A stretch of DNA of 64,000 nucleotides from Polynucleobacter tropicus (GTDB taxonomy: Bacteria; Pseudomonadota; Gammaproteobacteria; Burkholderiales; Burkholderiaceae): contig NZ_CP028942.1 of assembly GCF_013307225.1 (NCBI RefSeq), forward strand, positions 682,001 through 746,000. The letters are read 5' to 3'. Positions 1 through 9,310 of the stretch are shown in pieces (position 1 is the stretch's first letter; every line of letters starts with the position of its first letter). Both the position numbers and the translations under genes were made by a program. Below the pieces are notes generated by a model that was not told the origin of the DNA, did no database searches, and saw nothing but the letters and a program-made list of their open reading frames with translations.

Positions 1-1296
1 ATTCAAAAAGCGGTTGCCGAACAGGGTTACAACAACCCAACACCGATTCAAGCGCAATCGATTCCCCATGTATTAGCGGGGAGTGATTTGATGGGCGCAG
101 CGCAAACAGGCACTGGTAAGACAGCAGCCTTTGTATTGCCAATTATTCAAAAGATTTTGCGTCACGCAAGTAATAGTGCTTCACCAGCACGTCACCCAAT
201 TCGCGCGCTAGTGTTGACGCCAACAAGAGAGTTGGCGGTGCAGGTGGCCGATAACGCGGCTAATTATTCAAAACATACGGATTTACGCACTGCTGTGGTC
301 TATGGTGGTGTTGATATGAAAGAGCAGGTGCAAGTCTTACGTAATGGCGTAGAGATCTTGATTGCTACGCCAGGCCGATTGCTAGATCACATTGGTTCCA
401 AGGTGGCCAACCTGTCACAAGTAGAGTTACTGGTGCTAGATGAGGCAGACCGCATGCTCGACATGGGCTTCTTGCCTGACTTGCAGCGCATCATCAATTT
501 GATTCCGGCGCAACGCCAAACCTTATTATTTTCTGCGACCTTCTCGCCAGAGATTAAGAAATTAGCGCAAAGCTATTTGCGCTCTCCGGTAACGGTAGAA
601 GTGGCACGACAAAATGCCGCGGCTGATACAGTGAAGCAGGTAGTACATTTGGTAAATTCAATGGATAAGCAACGTGCGATTGTGAAGGTCTTGGAGAATC
701 GTACTCGTCAAGGCTTGTCACGTCAGTGCATCATCTTTACCAATAGCCGTCTTGGTTGCGCAAAATTAGCACGCGCCCTAGAGCGTGATGGCATCAAGGC
801 TGGCGCGATTCATGGTGACAAGAGTCAGGGTGAACGCACCTTAACTCTAGAAGCGTTTAAGTCAGGTGCAATTGAAGCTTTAGTAGCAACTGACGTTGCA
901 GCGCGTGGCTTGGATATTCCCGATATGCCATGCGTGATTAATCATGAGTTGCCATTTAATGCTGAAGACTTTATTCATCGCATTGGTCGTACGGGTCGCG
1001 CAGGTAGTAAAGGCGATGCGATTGCCCTAGTTGACGACAGTGAAAAGCGTTTGCTCGATGATATTGAGAAATTAATGAAGCGCAAACTAGAAGTGGCTCC
1101 ATTGCCTGATGTGAAATCCACCCCAGGGCAAATCACAGACCCGTTCTTCTACAAACCTTATGAACCAGGCGGTGCACTAAAATCCGCAAATGCAGATTCG
1201 GCACAAGCAACTCAGTTGCCGGACGTAAAAAAGGCAGGCATCACTCCTGCTAAGCCTGCTGTGGGTGCATTGCTAGGTGGCTTTAAGAAAAAATAG
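1..1296 (+). CDS. rhlE: DEAD-box ATP-dependent RNA helicase, RhlE type (5' end outside window)
   Basis: The reading frame is open from base 1, so the first residues, including most of the Q-motif region, begin before the window; 431 residues are visible. The helicase motifs occur in order: TPIQAQ (Q motif), AQTGTGKT (Walker A), PTRELA, TPGRLLD, DEAD (near base 438), SAT, then in the second RecA lobe ARGLDIP and HRIGRTGRAG. The family unwinds short RNA duplexes in ribosome assembly and RNA decay. The tail after the core is short and Lys-rich (ends GGFKKK), which suits the RhlE subgroup. A second DEAD-box gene lies near 56 kb, so this is one of at least two paralogues. The subgroup name is less certain than the family. 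Confidence 0.9.
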   Translation: MQKAVAEQGYNNPTPIQAQSIPHVLAGSDLMGAAQTGTGKTAAFVLPIIQKILRHASNSASPARHPIRALVLTPTRELAVQVADNAANYSKHTDLRTAVVYGGVDMKEQVQVLRNGVEILIATPGRLLDHIGSKVANLSQVELLVLDEADRMLDMGFLPDLQRIINLIPAQRQTLLFSATFSPEIKKLAQSYLRSPVTVEVARQNAAADTVKQVVHLVNSMDKQRAIVKVLENRTRQGLSRQCIIFTNSRLGCAKLARALERDGIKAGAIHGDKSQGERTLTLEAFKSGAIEALVATDVAARGLDIPDMPCVINHELPFNAEDFIHRIGRTGRAGSKGDAIALVDDSEKRLLDDIEKLMKRKLEVAPLPDVKSTPGQITDPFFYKPYEPGGALKSANADSAQATQLPDVKKAGITPAKPAVGALLGGFKKK

Positions 1297-1377
1297 ATTA
1301 CCTAATATTTAGGCGTGCAAGTTTCAGCGCACTTGTAGGTGCATTTAGCCGGACATCCACAAGTTTTTTAAAGCCGT

Positions 1378-1689
1378 TTAAGCATGGACGATAATTCTCA
1401 TGCCTAAGGCGCCAATAACTTTCGATACCGTATTAAAACGGGGTTTGGTGTTCGGCTTAAGGGCTTTGTATAAAGCTTCTCTTGTAATTCCGCTTGATTT
1501 AGATATTTCCGCCATACCTTTCGCTCTAGCAATATGTCCTAAGGCGGCTGCTAATTCAGCATCATCGCCATCAGCAATCACTTGATTTAAATACTCGGTC
1601 ATCGCACGTTTACTTTTGAGATGTCGAGTAATATCAAATTCAGTTAAATCACTAATTTTTATTTTCTTGCTTACTTTAGTAGCTTTCAT
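1378..1689 (-). CDS. Antitoxin of a type II toxin-antitoxin pair, HI1420-like HTH protein
   Basis: This 103-residue protein has a C-terminal helix-turn-helix of the addiction-module antidote type. AEISKSSGITREALYKAL (about residues 59-76) forms the helix-turn-helix and is followed by PNTKPRFNTVSKVIGALG. The N-terminal half (DITRHLKSKRAMTEYLNQ) matches the layout of the HI1420-like antidote family. Its ATG follows the toxin stop codon directly, so the pair is translationally coupled with the toxin first. By family it neutralises the toxin by direct binding and represses its own promoter. Function is inferred from family and gene pairing. Confidence 0.82.
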   Translation of the reverse strand: MKATKVSKKIKISDLTEFDITRHLKSKRAMTEYLNQVIADGDDAELAAALGHIARAKGMAEISKSSGITREALYKALKPNTKPRFNTVSKVIGALGMRIIVHA

Positions 1690-1986
1690 TTAATCCTCCA
1701 ATTGCTTCGCTAACCTTTTTGCGGCTTTAATATCATTAGATTGACTTGACTTGTCTCCACCGCCTAGCATCACAATAATCGTTTTACCTCTTAATACGTA
1801 ATACATTCGCCATCCAGGGCCAAACTTTTCACGCATTTCATAAATGCCATCACTGAGAGCCTTAATATCTCCTAAGTTTCCTAATCTAGCTCTATCCAGT
1901 CTTCTAGCCAGTCGAATCCGAGTTGAAAGATCTTTAAGGTTATCCAGCCACTCAAGGAAATTATCAGTCTCAAAAACTCTATACAT
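1690..1986 (-). CDS. RelE/ParE-superfamily toxin, HI1419-like
   Basis: This 98-residue basic protein resembles the HI1419-type addiction-module killer proteins: FLEWLDNLKDLSTRIRLARR at the N-terminus, then a central GIYEMREKFGPGWRMYY core and a C-terminal LLGGGDKSSQ-like segment (here MLGGGDKSSQSNDI). Family members are usually ribosome-dependent mRNA interferases. It is the first gene of a two-gene minus-strand unit, with the antitoxin starting immediately at its stop. The pair sits between a helicase gene and gluQ and interrupts an otherwise housekeeping stretch, which suggests acquisition by transfer. The exact target is not visible from sequence. Confidence 0.82.
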   Translation of the reverse strand: MYRVFETDNFLEWLDNLKDLSTRIRLARRLDRARLGNLGDIKALSDGIYEMREKFGPGWRMYYVLRGKTIIVMLGGGDKSSQSNDIKAAKRLAKQLED

Positions 1987-2016
1987 TAGTCATTGTATTC
2001 GATCGATTACAATAAG

Positions 2017-2973
2017 TCAAGTAGTATTGCTTCTCCAAGCTTTAGTGGCGGCGAACAACCACCCTGCAATAGTGGTATCCCTATCAGGCAAGCCATGTAA
2101 GCCAAGGTGTTTTGCGGCTTTGCGAAGTTCGGTAAGCGCACTTTTCTCATTTTCAGTATTGATTGAGCTGGCTAGCGTTTGCTTGCTGAGCTTTTCGCCA
2201 TGCTCATCTAGTACTAGAGTAAGGTGGCGGTAGCTTGGGGTTGAGTAGCCCAATTGATTTTGTAGATAGATTTGCCTAGCGGTGTTATTTAGCAAGTCTT
2301 GGCCACGAACAATATGGGTGATACCTTGCTGTGCATCGTCAACAACGACTGCGAGTTGATAAGTAAATAAGTCATCGTTTCTGCGTAAAACAAAATCACC
2401 CACTTCATGATTGAGGTCTTGACTCTGCATTCCGAGGGAAAGATCTTCAAACTGAATTTGGCAATTTTCAGGAAGGGCGATACGCCATGCTTTTTTGGTT
2501 TCGCCTAACAATTCATCTGAATAGGGGGTGATCTGTGACGGTCTACAAGTTCTTGGATAAACCATCTCTTGATTGCGTGGAGTATGAATACCCGCTGCTG
2601 CCAAGGTATTGGCGATTGTCTGCCTTGAGCAAGAGCATGAATATAGTTTGCCAAGCCCATTAAGGCGCTGAAAAGCGGCTTGGTAGAGCTCTTGCCGTCT
2701 AGATTGATAACTGGGCTCCTCGTCCCAAAAAAGGCCGCAAGCGCGCAATTGAGCCTGTATCTGAATGTCAGCCCCTGGTACGCATCTAGGGGTATCAATA
2801 TCCTCGATTCTGAGGAGCCATTGACCCCCATTTGCACGGGCATCTAACCAACCTCCAAGGGCGGCAACTAGCGATCCGGCATGAAGTGGCCCTGTTGGCG
2901 AAGGGGCAAATCGCCCACGATAGCCGTCGGCTGGGGGTGAGGGGTTTTTGAGCTTGGACACAGCTAAAATCAT
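2017..2973 (-). CDS. gluQ: Glutamyl-Q tRNA(Asp) synthetase
   Basis: This GluRS-like enzyme has no anticodon-binding domain. It attaches glutamate to queuosine-34 of tRNA(Asp) in the cytoplasm. Visible are FAPSPTGPLHAGS (HIGH-type motif, about residues 22-34), a zinc-site region beginning SCSCSR and ending in RTCR, and EKLSKQ (KMSKS-type). At 318 residues it has the short length of GluQ rather than the roughly 470 of GltX. Its ATG is only 3 bp from the divergent dnaE ATG. An in-frame GTG at 2961 (codon 5) is an alternative start that would leave more room for dnaE. Confidence 0.92.
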   Translation of the reverse strand: MILAVSKLKNPSPPADGYRGRFAPSPTGPLHAGSLVAALGGWLDARANGGQWLLRIEDIDTPRCVPGADIQIQAQLRACGLFWDEEPSYQSRRQELYQAAFQRLNGLGKLYSCSCSRQTIANTLAAAGIHTPRNQEMVYPRTCRPSQITPYSDELLGETKKAWRIALPENCQIQFEDLSLGMQSQDLNHEVGDFVLRRNDDLFTYQLAVVVDDAQQGITHIVRGQDLLNNTARQIYLQNQLGYSTPSYRHLTLVLDEHGEKLSKQTLASSINTENEKSALTELRKAAKHLGLHGLPDRDTTIAGWLFAATKAWRSNTT

Positions 2974-2976
2974 CTC

Positions 2977-5900
2977 ATGGCTTCACCCCGTTTTGTACAT
3001 CTTCGCGTCCATTCTGAGTTTTCCATCACGGATGGGACGGTGCGCATCGACGATGCGGTGGCTGCGGCAGTCAAAGATGAGATGGGTGCTCTGGCAATTA
3101 CGGATCTGAGCAATTTATTTGGTTTGGTACGTTTCTATACTGCTGCCCGTTCTGGGGGTGTAAAGCCAATCGCTGGAGCTGACGTATGGGTAAGCAATCC
3201 ACAAGATCAAGATCAGCCTCATCGACTCCTATTGCTGGTGCAAAACCATTCTGGCTACTTAAATCTGTGCCAGCTTCTATCCAGAGCTTCTTTGGACAAT
3301 CAAAATCGTGGTCGCGCTGAAATTGATTTGTCATGGTTTAGTGACCCAGCCGCAAAAGCGGAAGATAAGGCTGCGAAGAAAACACTTGCTTATGGATTGA
3401 TCGCGCTTTCAGGTGCGCGCATGGGCGAAGTGGGTACGGCATTGCTAGCAGGCCAAGAAGAGCAGGCTAAAAAGGCTATTAAACGCTTTCAGAAAATATT
3501 CCCCAATGCTTTTTATATTGAAGTGCAACGTGGCGGACACCCCCAAGATGAAAGACAACTCCAGTTAGCTTGTCACTTAGCGAGTCAGCTAGATCTGCCG
3601 GTAGTGGCAACCCATCCAGTGCAATTTATGCAAAAGAGCGACTTCATTGCGCATGAGGCGCGAGTCTGTATCGCTGAAGGTGAGTTGCTCGGTAATCCAC
3701 GTCGTCAAAAGAAATTTAATGAAGAGCAGTATTTCCTGACACAAGAGGAAATGGAAAAACGTTTCGCTGATTTGCCGGTAGCACTGGCTAACTCTGTAGA
3801 GATTGCGAAGCGATGCAACTTATCTCTAGTCTTAGGCCAGCCGCGTTTACCAGATTTCCCAACGCCTCCCGGCATTACTCTGGATGAATACCTCTTAGCT
3901 CAATCCGAGATTGGACTTGAGCGTCACATGGAGCGCAATTTTCCAGATCCGGAAGAGCGCGCCAAAGAAATGCCGCGCTATCGTGAGCGACTGTTGTTTG
4001 AAGTCAAAACGATTGCACAAATGGGTTTCCCAGGCTATTTTTTGATTGTGGCCGACTTCATTAACTGGGCAAAAAATAATGGCGTACCAGTAGGGCCTGG
4101 TCGTGGTTCTGGTGCAGGATCTTTGGTGGCTTACTCATTAGGCATTACCGATCTTGACCCACTTCGTTACAACTTACTCTTCGAACGCTTCCTAAATCCA
4201 GAGCGGGTATCGATGCCCGACTTTGATATTGACTTCTGCCAGCATGGACGCGATCGCGTGATTCAGTACGTGAAGGATAAGTACGGCAAGGACGCGGTGA
4301 GTCAGATTGCGACTTTCGGTACCATGGCTGCGCGTGCGGCGATTCGAGATGTGGGTCGAGTTTTAGAGCAGGGCTATAACTTCGTTGACGGCATTGCAAA
4401 GCTGGTGCCGAATAAGCCAGGTCAATACATGACCATTGATATGGCCAAGAAGGAAGAGAAGCAGTTAGCCGAGCGCGAGAAAAATGAAGATGAAGTTCGT
4501 CAGCTACTTTCATTAGCAGAGCAATTAGAGGGCATGACTCGTAACGTGGGTATGCATGCGGGTGGCGTTTTGATTGCACCTGGACGCCTGACGGATTTCT
4601 GCCCACTCTACACGCAAGAGACGAAAGACCAAGACAGTAGCTCTGTTATTAGTCAGTTTGATAAGGATGACGTAGAAGCCATTGGCTTGGTCAAATTCGA
4701 CTTCTTAGGATTAACCACGCTCACCATCTTGGCGGCGGCAGAGCGTTGGATTAAAGCTTTGCATGCAGATCGTAAGGATTGGAGTATTAGCGAAATTCCG
4801 CTCGATGATGAGAAGGCATTTGAGGTTTTAAAAAGAGCGAATACCGTCGCCGTGTTCCAGTTGGAAAGCCGCGGCATGCAAGGCATGCTTCGCGAAGCTA
4901 AGCCGGACCGCTTTGAAGACATTATTGCTTTGGTGGCCTTGTATCGCCCGGGTCCAATGGATTTGATCCCAGACTTTATTGAGCGTAAGCATGGTCGTCA
5001 AAAAGTAGAGTATCCAGATCCTCGTATTGAACCTGTTTTGCAAGAGACCTACGGCATCATGGTCTACCAAGAGCAGGTGATGCAGATGGCGCAGATGATT
5101 GGTGGCTACTCACTGGGTGGCGCAGACATGTTGCGTCGCGCGATGGGTAAGAAAAAGCCAGAAGAAATGGCTCAACATCGCAAGATCTTTAGCGATGGTG
5201 CAAAAGCAGGCGGTATCTCTGAAGCTAAAGCTAATGAGATTTATGACTTGATGGAGCGTTTTGCGGGGTATGGATTTAACAAGTCCCATGCTGCTGCCTA
5301 TGCCTTGCTGGCTTATCAAACTGCTTGGTTAAAAGCCTACTACCCAGCCGAATTTATGGCGGCTAACTTATCGCTCGCAATGGATGACACCGATAAGGTG
5401 AAGATTCTCTATGACGATTGCTTGGCAAATCAAATTCGTGTGTTCTCGCCTGACATCAATACTGGTGTTTATGAGTTCACGCCATTGCGTGCGCCGGATG
5501 CCGCACCAGATTCCCCGATTAGCCATATTCGTTATGGTTTAGGAGCGGTTAGGGGTACTGGTGAAGCGGCGATCGAAGTGATTGTGAAGGCGCGTCAAGC
5601 GGGTGGTCCATTCAAAGACTTATTTGATTTTTGCGCTCGCGTAGACCGCAGGCAAGTAAACCGAAGGGCGATTGAAGCCTTGATGCGTGCAGGCGCTTTT
5701 GATAGCCTCTATCGCGATCAGGTTCCTGCTGGCGGTAATTTATATGACATTCGTTCAACTCTATTGGCTTCCTTGGCTAGGGCAATTGAAGCGGCCGAGC
5801 AAGCTGAAGCATCGATTCACCAGGTAAGTTTGTTTGAGGTGGCAGGTGAAGATCATCGCCATCTTCCAGAGTTGGTGCGTGAGCCCACTTGGTCTGAGAA

Positions 5901-6591
5901 AAAGCGACTTCAAGAGGAGAAAACTGCTTTAGGACTTTGCCTTACTGGTCATATGTTTGATGCCTATCGCGAAGAAACATCTCATTTCATTCGTCAGCCA
6001 TTGGCAAAAATTACTGAAGGTAAGGATCAATTGATTGCCGGCATCATTACTTCCGCCCGCATGCTGACTGGTCAACGGGGCCGCATGATGATTGCAACTA
6101 TTGACGATGGGACGGCTGCTTTAGAAATTACGCTGTATAGCGAAGTCTACGAACCGAATCGCTCATGGCTCAAAGAAGATGAGTTGTTGATTGCCAAAGT
6201 GAATGTCACGCCTGACAAGTTTTCTGGTGGTATGCGTATCGTTTCTGAGGCGGTCATGGATATTACCGGTGCACGTATGCGATTCGCGCGCAATGTGCAC
6301 GTTAATCTAGATCCTGCGGTTGATGTTCGTATGCTGCGCAATCAGATTGGCCCATACCTGATGTCTAATCGTGCGCGCGATCCAAAGCTGGGTAATTTAA
6401 ATCCAACTGCGAATGCCAACGATGGTGTGAAAGGGTTGATGCTCACTGCTGCGGTTACTACGAGTGGCGGCGCGTGCTTGGTGCAGTTTCCAGAAGAGAT
6501 GCGCATCTATCCAGATGATGCATGCCTACACAGTTTGAATCAATTACTGGGCATTAAACAGAAAGACCCTGTTCAGGTTCAATATCACTAA
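2977..6591 (+). CDS. dnaE: DNA polymerase III alpha subunit
   Basis: This is the replicative polymerase subunit, 1204 residues long (family about 1160-1180). It starts with a PHP domain (HLRVHSEFSITDG). The palm holds GPGRGSGAGS and PDFDIDF, giving catalytic D417 and D419, and the third catalytic Asp is D575 in VKFDFLGL. YRPGPMDLIPDF and a C-terminal OB-fold region (ITSARMLTGQRGRMM) follow. The start sits 3 bp from gluQ's start with no clear Shine-Dalgarno, so the promoter must lie inside gluQ. The stop codon lies in a small palindrome (TAAAGCC/GGCTTTA, 6589-6606) shared with the convergent glycosyltransferase gene. Confidence 0.97.
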   Translation: MASPRFVHLRVHSEFSITDGTVRIDDAVAAAVKDEMGALAITDLSNLFGLVRFYTAARSGGVKPIAGADVWVSNPQDQDQPHRLLLLVQNHSGYLNLCQLLSRASLDNQNRGRAEIDLSWFSDPAAKAEDKAAKKTLAYGLIALSGARMGEVGTALLAGQEEQAKKAIKRFQKIFPNAFYIEVQRGGHPQDERQLQLACHLASQLDLPVVATHPVQFMQKSDFIAHEARVCIAEGELLGNPRRQKKFNEEQYFLTQEEMEKRFADLPVALANSVEIAKRCNLSLVLGQPRLPDFPTPPGITLDEYLLAQSEIGLERHMERNFPDPEERAKEMPRYRERLLFEVKTIAQMGFPGYFLIVADFINWAKNNGVPVGPGRGSGAGSLVAYSLGITDLDPLRYNLLFERFLNPERVSMPDFDIDFCQHGRDRVIQYVKDKYGKDAVSQIATFGTMAARAAIRDVGRVLEQGYNFVDGIAKLVPNKPGQYMTIDMAKKEEKQLAEREKNEDEVRQLLSLAEQLEGMTRNVGMHAGGVLIAPGRLTDFCPLYTQETKDQDSSSVISQFDKDDVEAIGLVKFDFLGLTTLTILAAAERWIKALHADRKDWSISEIPLDDEKAFEVLKRANTVAVFQLESRGMQGMLREAKPDRFEDIIALVALYRPGPMDLIPDFIERKHGRQKVEYPDPRIEPVLQETYGIMVYQEQVMQMAQMIGGYSLGGADMLRRAMGKKKPEEMAQHRKIFSDGAKAGGISEAKANEIYDLMERFAGYGFNKSHAAAYALLAYQTAWLKAYYPAEFMAANLSLAMDDTDKVKILYDDCLANQIRVFSPDINTGVYEFTPLRAPDAAPDSPISHIRYGLGAVRGTGEAAIEVIVKARQAGGPFKDLFDFCARVDRRQVNRRAIEALMRAGAFDSLYRDQVPAGGNLYDIRSTLLASLARAIEAAEQAEASIHQVSLFEVAGEDHRHLPELVREPTWSEKKRLQEEKTALGLCLTGHMFDAYREETSHFIRQPLAKITEGKDQLIAGIITSARMLTGQRGRMMIATIDDGTAALEITLYSEVYEPNRSWLKEDELLIAKVNVTPDKFSGGMRIVSEAVMDITGARMRFARNVHVNLDPAVDVRMLRNQIGPYLMSNRARDPKLGNLNPTANANDGVKGLMLTAAVTTSGGACLVQFPEEMRIYPDDACLHSLNQLLGIKQKDPVQVQYH

Positions 6592-6603
6592 AGCCAAGAG
6601 GCT

Positions 6604-7749
6604 TTAATCTAGTATTTTTTCTACGGTAGCAATAACTTGACTGGGTTCAAGTAAATCAAGACATTCGCTATTGCTATCAGCGCGATCTAAGCATCCCGCT
6701 TTGCGACAAGGAACGCATTCTCCAGGACCTTGCAAAATCGTAATATTGCCAACAGTCTGAGAGCGGGCGCGTAATTGATAAGGTTGTTTGCCGACAAAGC
6801 CATTGGGCCATGGGCCAAAGTTGGTAGGCGGTGTAGCCCCAAATAAAGTAATCGTTGAGGTGTTGCACGCTGCTGCTAAATGGGTAATCGAAGTATCAAC
6901 ACCGATATATAGCAATGCATTTCTGAGTAGGGCGCCAGCCTGTGGGATAGTTAGTTTTCCGGCTGTATCAATTACCTGTGCACGTACCCCATCGCTCAAC
7001 AAAGACAGAATGTCTTGATTGAGTTGCAAATCTTGTTTGGCAGGGGATGCACTGAGAACTACCTGGAGTCCACGTTGAGCTAGGTAAGTAATGAGTGCTT
7101 GCCAATGTGCTAATGGCCAACGTTTGTAAGCAGTTAATGGACCAGGATGCAAAACCACATAGGATTGCGTCAACTGACTAGCAATAACAGGTGTCAGTGC
7201 TTCAGCAACTGGCGGAGTGACATCAATCGGTTTTGCAAATAACTGAGATGGCTCATTAACAAATGCTTCAAGTAAACGCAATTTTTCAGTAATGACGTGT
7301 TGATTGAAATAATCGACATCGACTGTATGCATAGAAACAAACTTTTTCCATGCGTTTTGCTTTTGAGTTTTATCGCTTGATAGGCTCTGCTTGCCTTGAG
7401 GATGTCCTCCAAGCACGCCAACCCTATGAAAGGCTGCAACTAGGCCATATAGATAGGCTCTATCACTGGGCTGAGTAACAAATGCGAGGTCATAGCGCTG
7501 AAAGAGGCGATTAAATAATGATAGATATTCAGTAAAGCCAGGGCGATCCGAAGTCTCAATGATTTGGGCGATATCCGGGTTGCCTTTGAGCATATCCATC
7601 TTGCCCTTGTAGCCTAGAAAATGGAACTCTGCCTCAGGCCAGAGCTCTCGCGCTTTACTTATCAAAGGGGTGGTGACAAGTACATCTCCGATTTGTCGAG
7701 TGGCAATAAATAATACTTTTTTCGGTTTGAAGTTAGAAAAGGACTTCAT
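6604..7749 (-). CDS. Glycosyltransferase family 9 (ADP-heptose:LPS heptosyltransferase-like)
   Basis: The 381-residue protein has the family-9 layout: N-terminal KVLFIATRQIGDVLVTTPL, a central LHPGPLTAYKRWP donor-site segment, and GVDTSITHLAAACNTSTI followed by FGATPPTNFGPWP. The family adds heptose or related sugars to the LPS inner core at the cytoplasmic face of the inner membrane. A Cys-rich segment near the end (CVPCRKAGC) is common in this group. I chose ATG at 7749; an upstream TTG at 7764 would overlap the preceding gene's stop as TTGA. It forms the last gene of a three-gene glycosyltransferase unit. The exact acceptor sugar cannot be read from sequence. Confidence 0.85.
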   Translation of the reverse strand: MKSFSNFKPKKVLFIATRQIGDVLVTTPLISKARELWPEAEFHFLGYKGKMDMLKGNPDIAQIIETSDRPGFTEYLSLFNRLFQRYDLAFVTQPSDRAYLYGLVAAFHRVGVLGGHPQGKQSLSSDKTQKQNAWKKFVSMHTVDVDYFNQHVITEKLRLLEAFVNEPSQLFAKPIDVTPPVAEALTPVIASQLTQSYVVLHPGPLTAYKRWPLAHWQALITYLAQRGLQVVLSASPAKQDLQLNQDILSLLSDGVRAQVIDTAGKLTIPQAGALLRNALLYIGVDTSITHLAAACNTSTITLFGATPPTNFGPWPNGFVGKQPYQLRARSQTVGNITILQGPGECVPCRKAGCLDRADSNSECLDLLEPSQVIATVEKILD

Positions 7750-7760
7750 AGCGTTTGTAT

Positions 7761-8543
7761 TCAAAGGGTCTTAGCCATGATTTTTTCACGAACTCGGCGA
7801 GCATTCTCGGCGGCATTGCTTTGATCGCTCATTTTATGAAAGAGATGCAAAACCTCAGTTGACCATGAGCCAGACTTTCTTTTGATATGGTTATGCTGTA
7901 GTCGAAAAACAAAGTCTGCGTCTTCATGGCCCCAGCCAGTCATCGTTTCATCAAATCCATTGATAGCTTGCGCATCAGTTTTCCAGCAAGCTAAATTACA
8001 GCCTTTAATGCGACGCCATACAAATTTTTTGTAGTGGCGCCAAGCGCCATCACCAAACTTGAATTTGAGCGGCAAAAACTTATTGATTCCACCCGTAAGG
8101 CGATATTTTAAAAGGCTTGCACTAAAAAGCTTAAAGTCCCAATGGGCGGATCGAAGGAGTTCTTGAGTCAGCGCTTCGCTCAGTAGGACGCGACTACCTG
8201 TTACTAAAAAGTTTTTCTGCGCAAGCATGCGATGACGAGCCACAAAGTCAGGTTGTGCAATACAGTCGCCATCCAAAAATATGAGATATTCACCAGATGC
8301 CTGGGCGGTAGCAAGGTTTCGAATTAAAGCCAACCTAAACCCTTTGTCCTCATGCCAAACATGTTTGATTGCAAGCTTGGACGTCTTTGCAAATTTTGAG
8401 ATGAATTCTTTGGTTTCCTCGCGCGATCCATCATCCGCGACAATGACCTCGAAGTTCGAGTCCGTTTGCGTTTCAAGTGATTGCAGCACCAAGTTGAGTG
8501 CATCCACCCGGTTATAGGTGGCTACGATAACGCTAATTTTCAT
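7761..8543 (-). CDS. Glycosyltransferase family 2 with galactosyltransferase-like C-terminal motif
   Basis: About 260 residues. It begins [12 protein letters not shown], typical of GT-A family-2 enzymes, with VADDGS and the metal-binding FLDGDC. GWGHEDADFVFRL near the C-terminus is the GWGxED motif of galactosyltransferase-type GT2 proteins. An in-frame TTG at 8561 exists, but ATG 8543 fits the family start. It overlaps the upstream glycosyltransferase by 11 bp, so the genes are translationally coupled. Likely role: LPS core or surface glycan sugar transfer in the cytoplasm. The sugar is unknown. Confidence 0.85.
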   Translation of the reverse strand: MKISVIVATYNRVDALNLVLQSLETQTDSNFEVIVADDGSREETKEFISKFAKTSKLAIKHVWHEDKGFRLALIRNLATAQASGEYLIFLDGDCIAQPDFVARHRMLAQKNFLVTGSRVLLSEALTQELLRSAHWDFKLFSASLLKYRLTGGINKFLPLKFKFGDGAWRHYKKFVWRRIKGCNLACWKTDAQAINGFDETMTGWGHEDADFVFRLQHNHIKRKSGSWSTEVLHLFHKMSDQSNAAENARRVREKIMAKTL

Positions 8544-9300
8544 TCTGTTTATCAAGTTCAAGTAGCCAGATTTTCATATAGCGGTAGTAACTACCTTCGC
8601 CATTGGAGATTGCCAAGGCAAAACCGTGTTTACCATCTAAAAATCCAGCCTTCAGTATGTAGGTTCTAAAAAAAGCCCAGAAACCATGTAAGAGCGCTTT
8701 AAAAGGATTGCTACGTTTACCAGCAGCAAAAGCTTGTATCGCAGAAGCGGTTGAGTAACGATCAATTTTATTGAGCACCTGAGAGAAGTCTCTAAAGCTG
8801 TAATGCAACATGGGGTTTTCTAGTTTGGCTACTGGACCATTCGGAATGAGTCTCTCATGGACTAAGTCATCGGAAAAGCAAGCGGTGCCCCGTTTAAATA
8901 AGCGGTCAACATAATCCGGAGACCATCCCGAGTGGCGAATAAATCGCCCACAATACCAAGACAGCCTAGGGATGGCAAAGCAATCCACATGGGCGCTATG
9001 GTGAATAGCGGTCAGGATCTCTGATCTCAAGGCGGGAGTTAGGCGCTCATCAGCATCCAGAGAAAGAACCCAGTCGCCCGTGGCTAGATCTAAAGCACGG
9101 TTCTTTTGGGGGCCAAAACCCGGCCAATCTGATGGTTGGGCGACGGTAGCGCCATGCTTTTGGGCGATTTCTAGGGTACGGTCGGTGCTATTGGTATCCA
9201 CCACCACGATCTGCTGGGCAATCCCTTCCAGGGAGGCTAGACAGTCCCCTAAATTGGCCTCTTCGTTGCGGGTGATGAGTATGACGGATAAGGTGGGCAT
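8533..9300 (-). CDS. Glycosyltransferase family 2, WaaE/KdtX-like
   Basis: This 255-residue protein resembles the LPS core beta-1,4-glucosyltransferase WaaE. Seen are [37 protein letters not shown] (DxD-type metal site) and a middle section rich in aromatic residues ([16 protein letters not shown], then RLFKRG). It heads a minus-strand run with two more glycosyltransferases and diverges from msbA with only 10 bp between start codons. The context (MsbA flips lipid A-core) supports an LPS core role. The symbol is withheld because sugar specificity cannot be read. Confidence 0.85.
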   Translation of the reverse strand: MPTLSVILITRNEEANLGDCLASLEGIAQQIVVVDTNSTDRTLEIAQKHGATVAQPSDWPGFGPQKNRALDLATGDWVLSLDADERLTPALRSEILTAIHHSAHVDCFAIPRLSWYCGRFIRHSGWSPDYVDRLFKRGTACFSDDLVHERLIPNGPVAKLENPMLHYSFRDFSQVLNKIDRYSTASAIQAFAAGKRSNPFKALLHGFWAFFRTYILKAGFLDGKHGFALAISNGEGSYYRYMKIWLLELDKQNEN

Positions 9301-9310
9301 AATTCATTAT

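Noticed and set aside
1844..2233. 129-codon open frame on the plus strand over the toxin gene and gluQ
   Set aside because: It crosses the ends of two well-supported minus-strand genes and its Ser/Leu-rich product has no recognisable domain.
4145..4606. 153-codon open frame antisense to dnaE
   Set aside because: It lies wholly within the conserved polymerase domain, is low-complexity in style and shows no family resemblance; it mirrors the dnaE codon pattern.
6589..6606. Palindrome spanning the dnaE and glycosyltransferase stop codons as a terminator
   Set aside because: The stem is only 7 bp and is followed by just a few T residues, so I do not call it a terminator, although it may slow convergent transcripts.
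9080..9310. In-frame upstream extension of msbA
   Set aside because: The extra 77 residues lie antisense in a conserved glycosyltransferase and have no family match; ATG 9311 gives the normal MsbA start.
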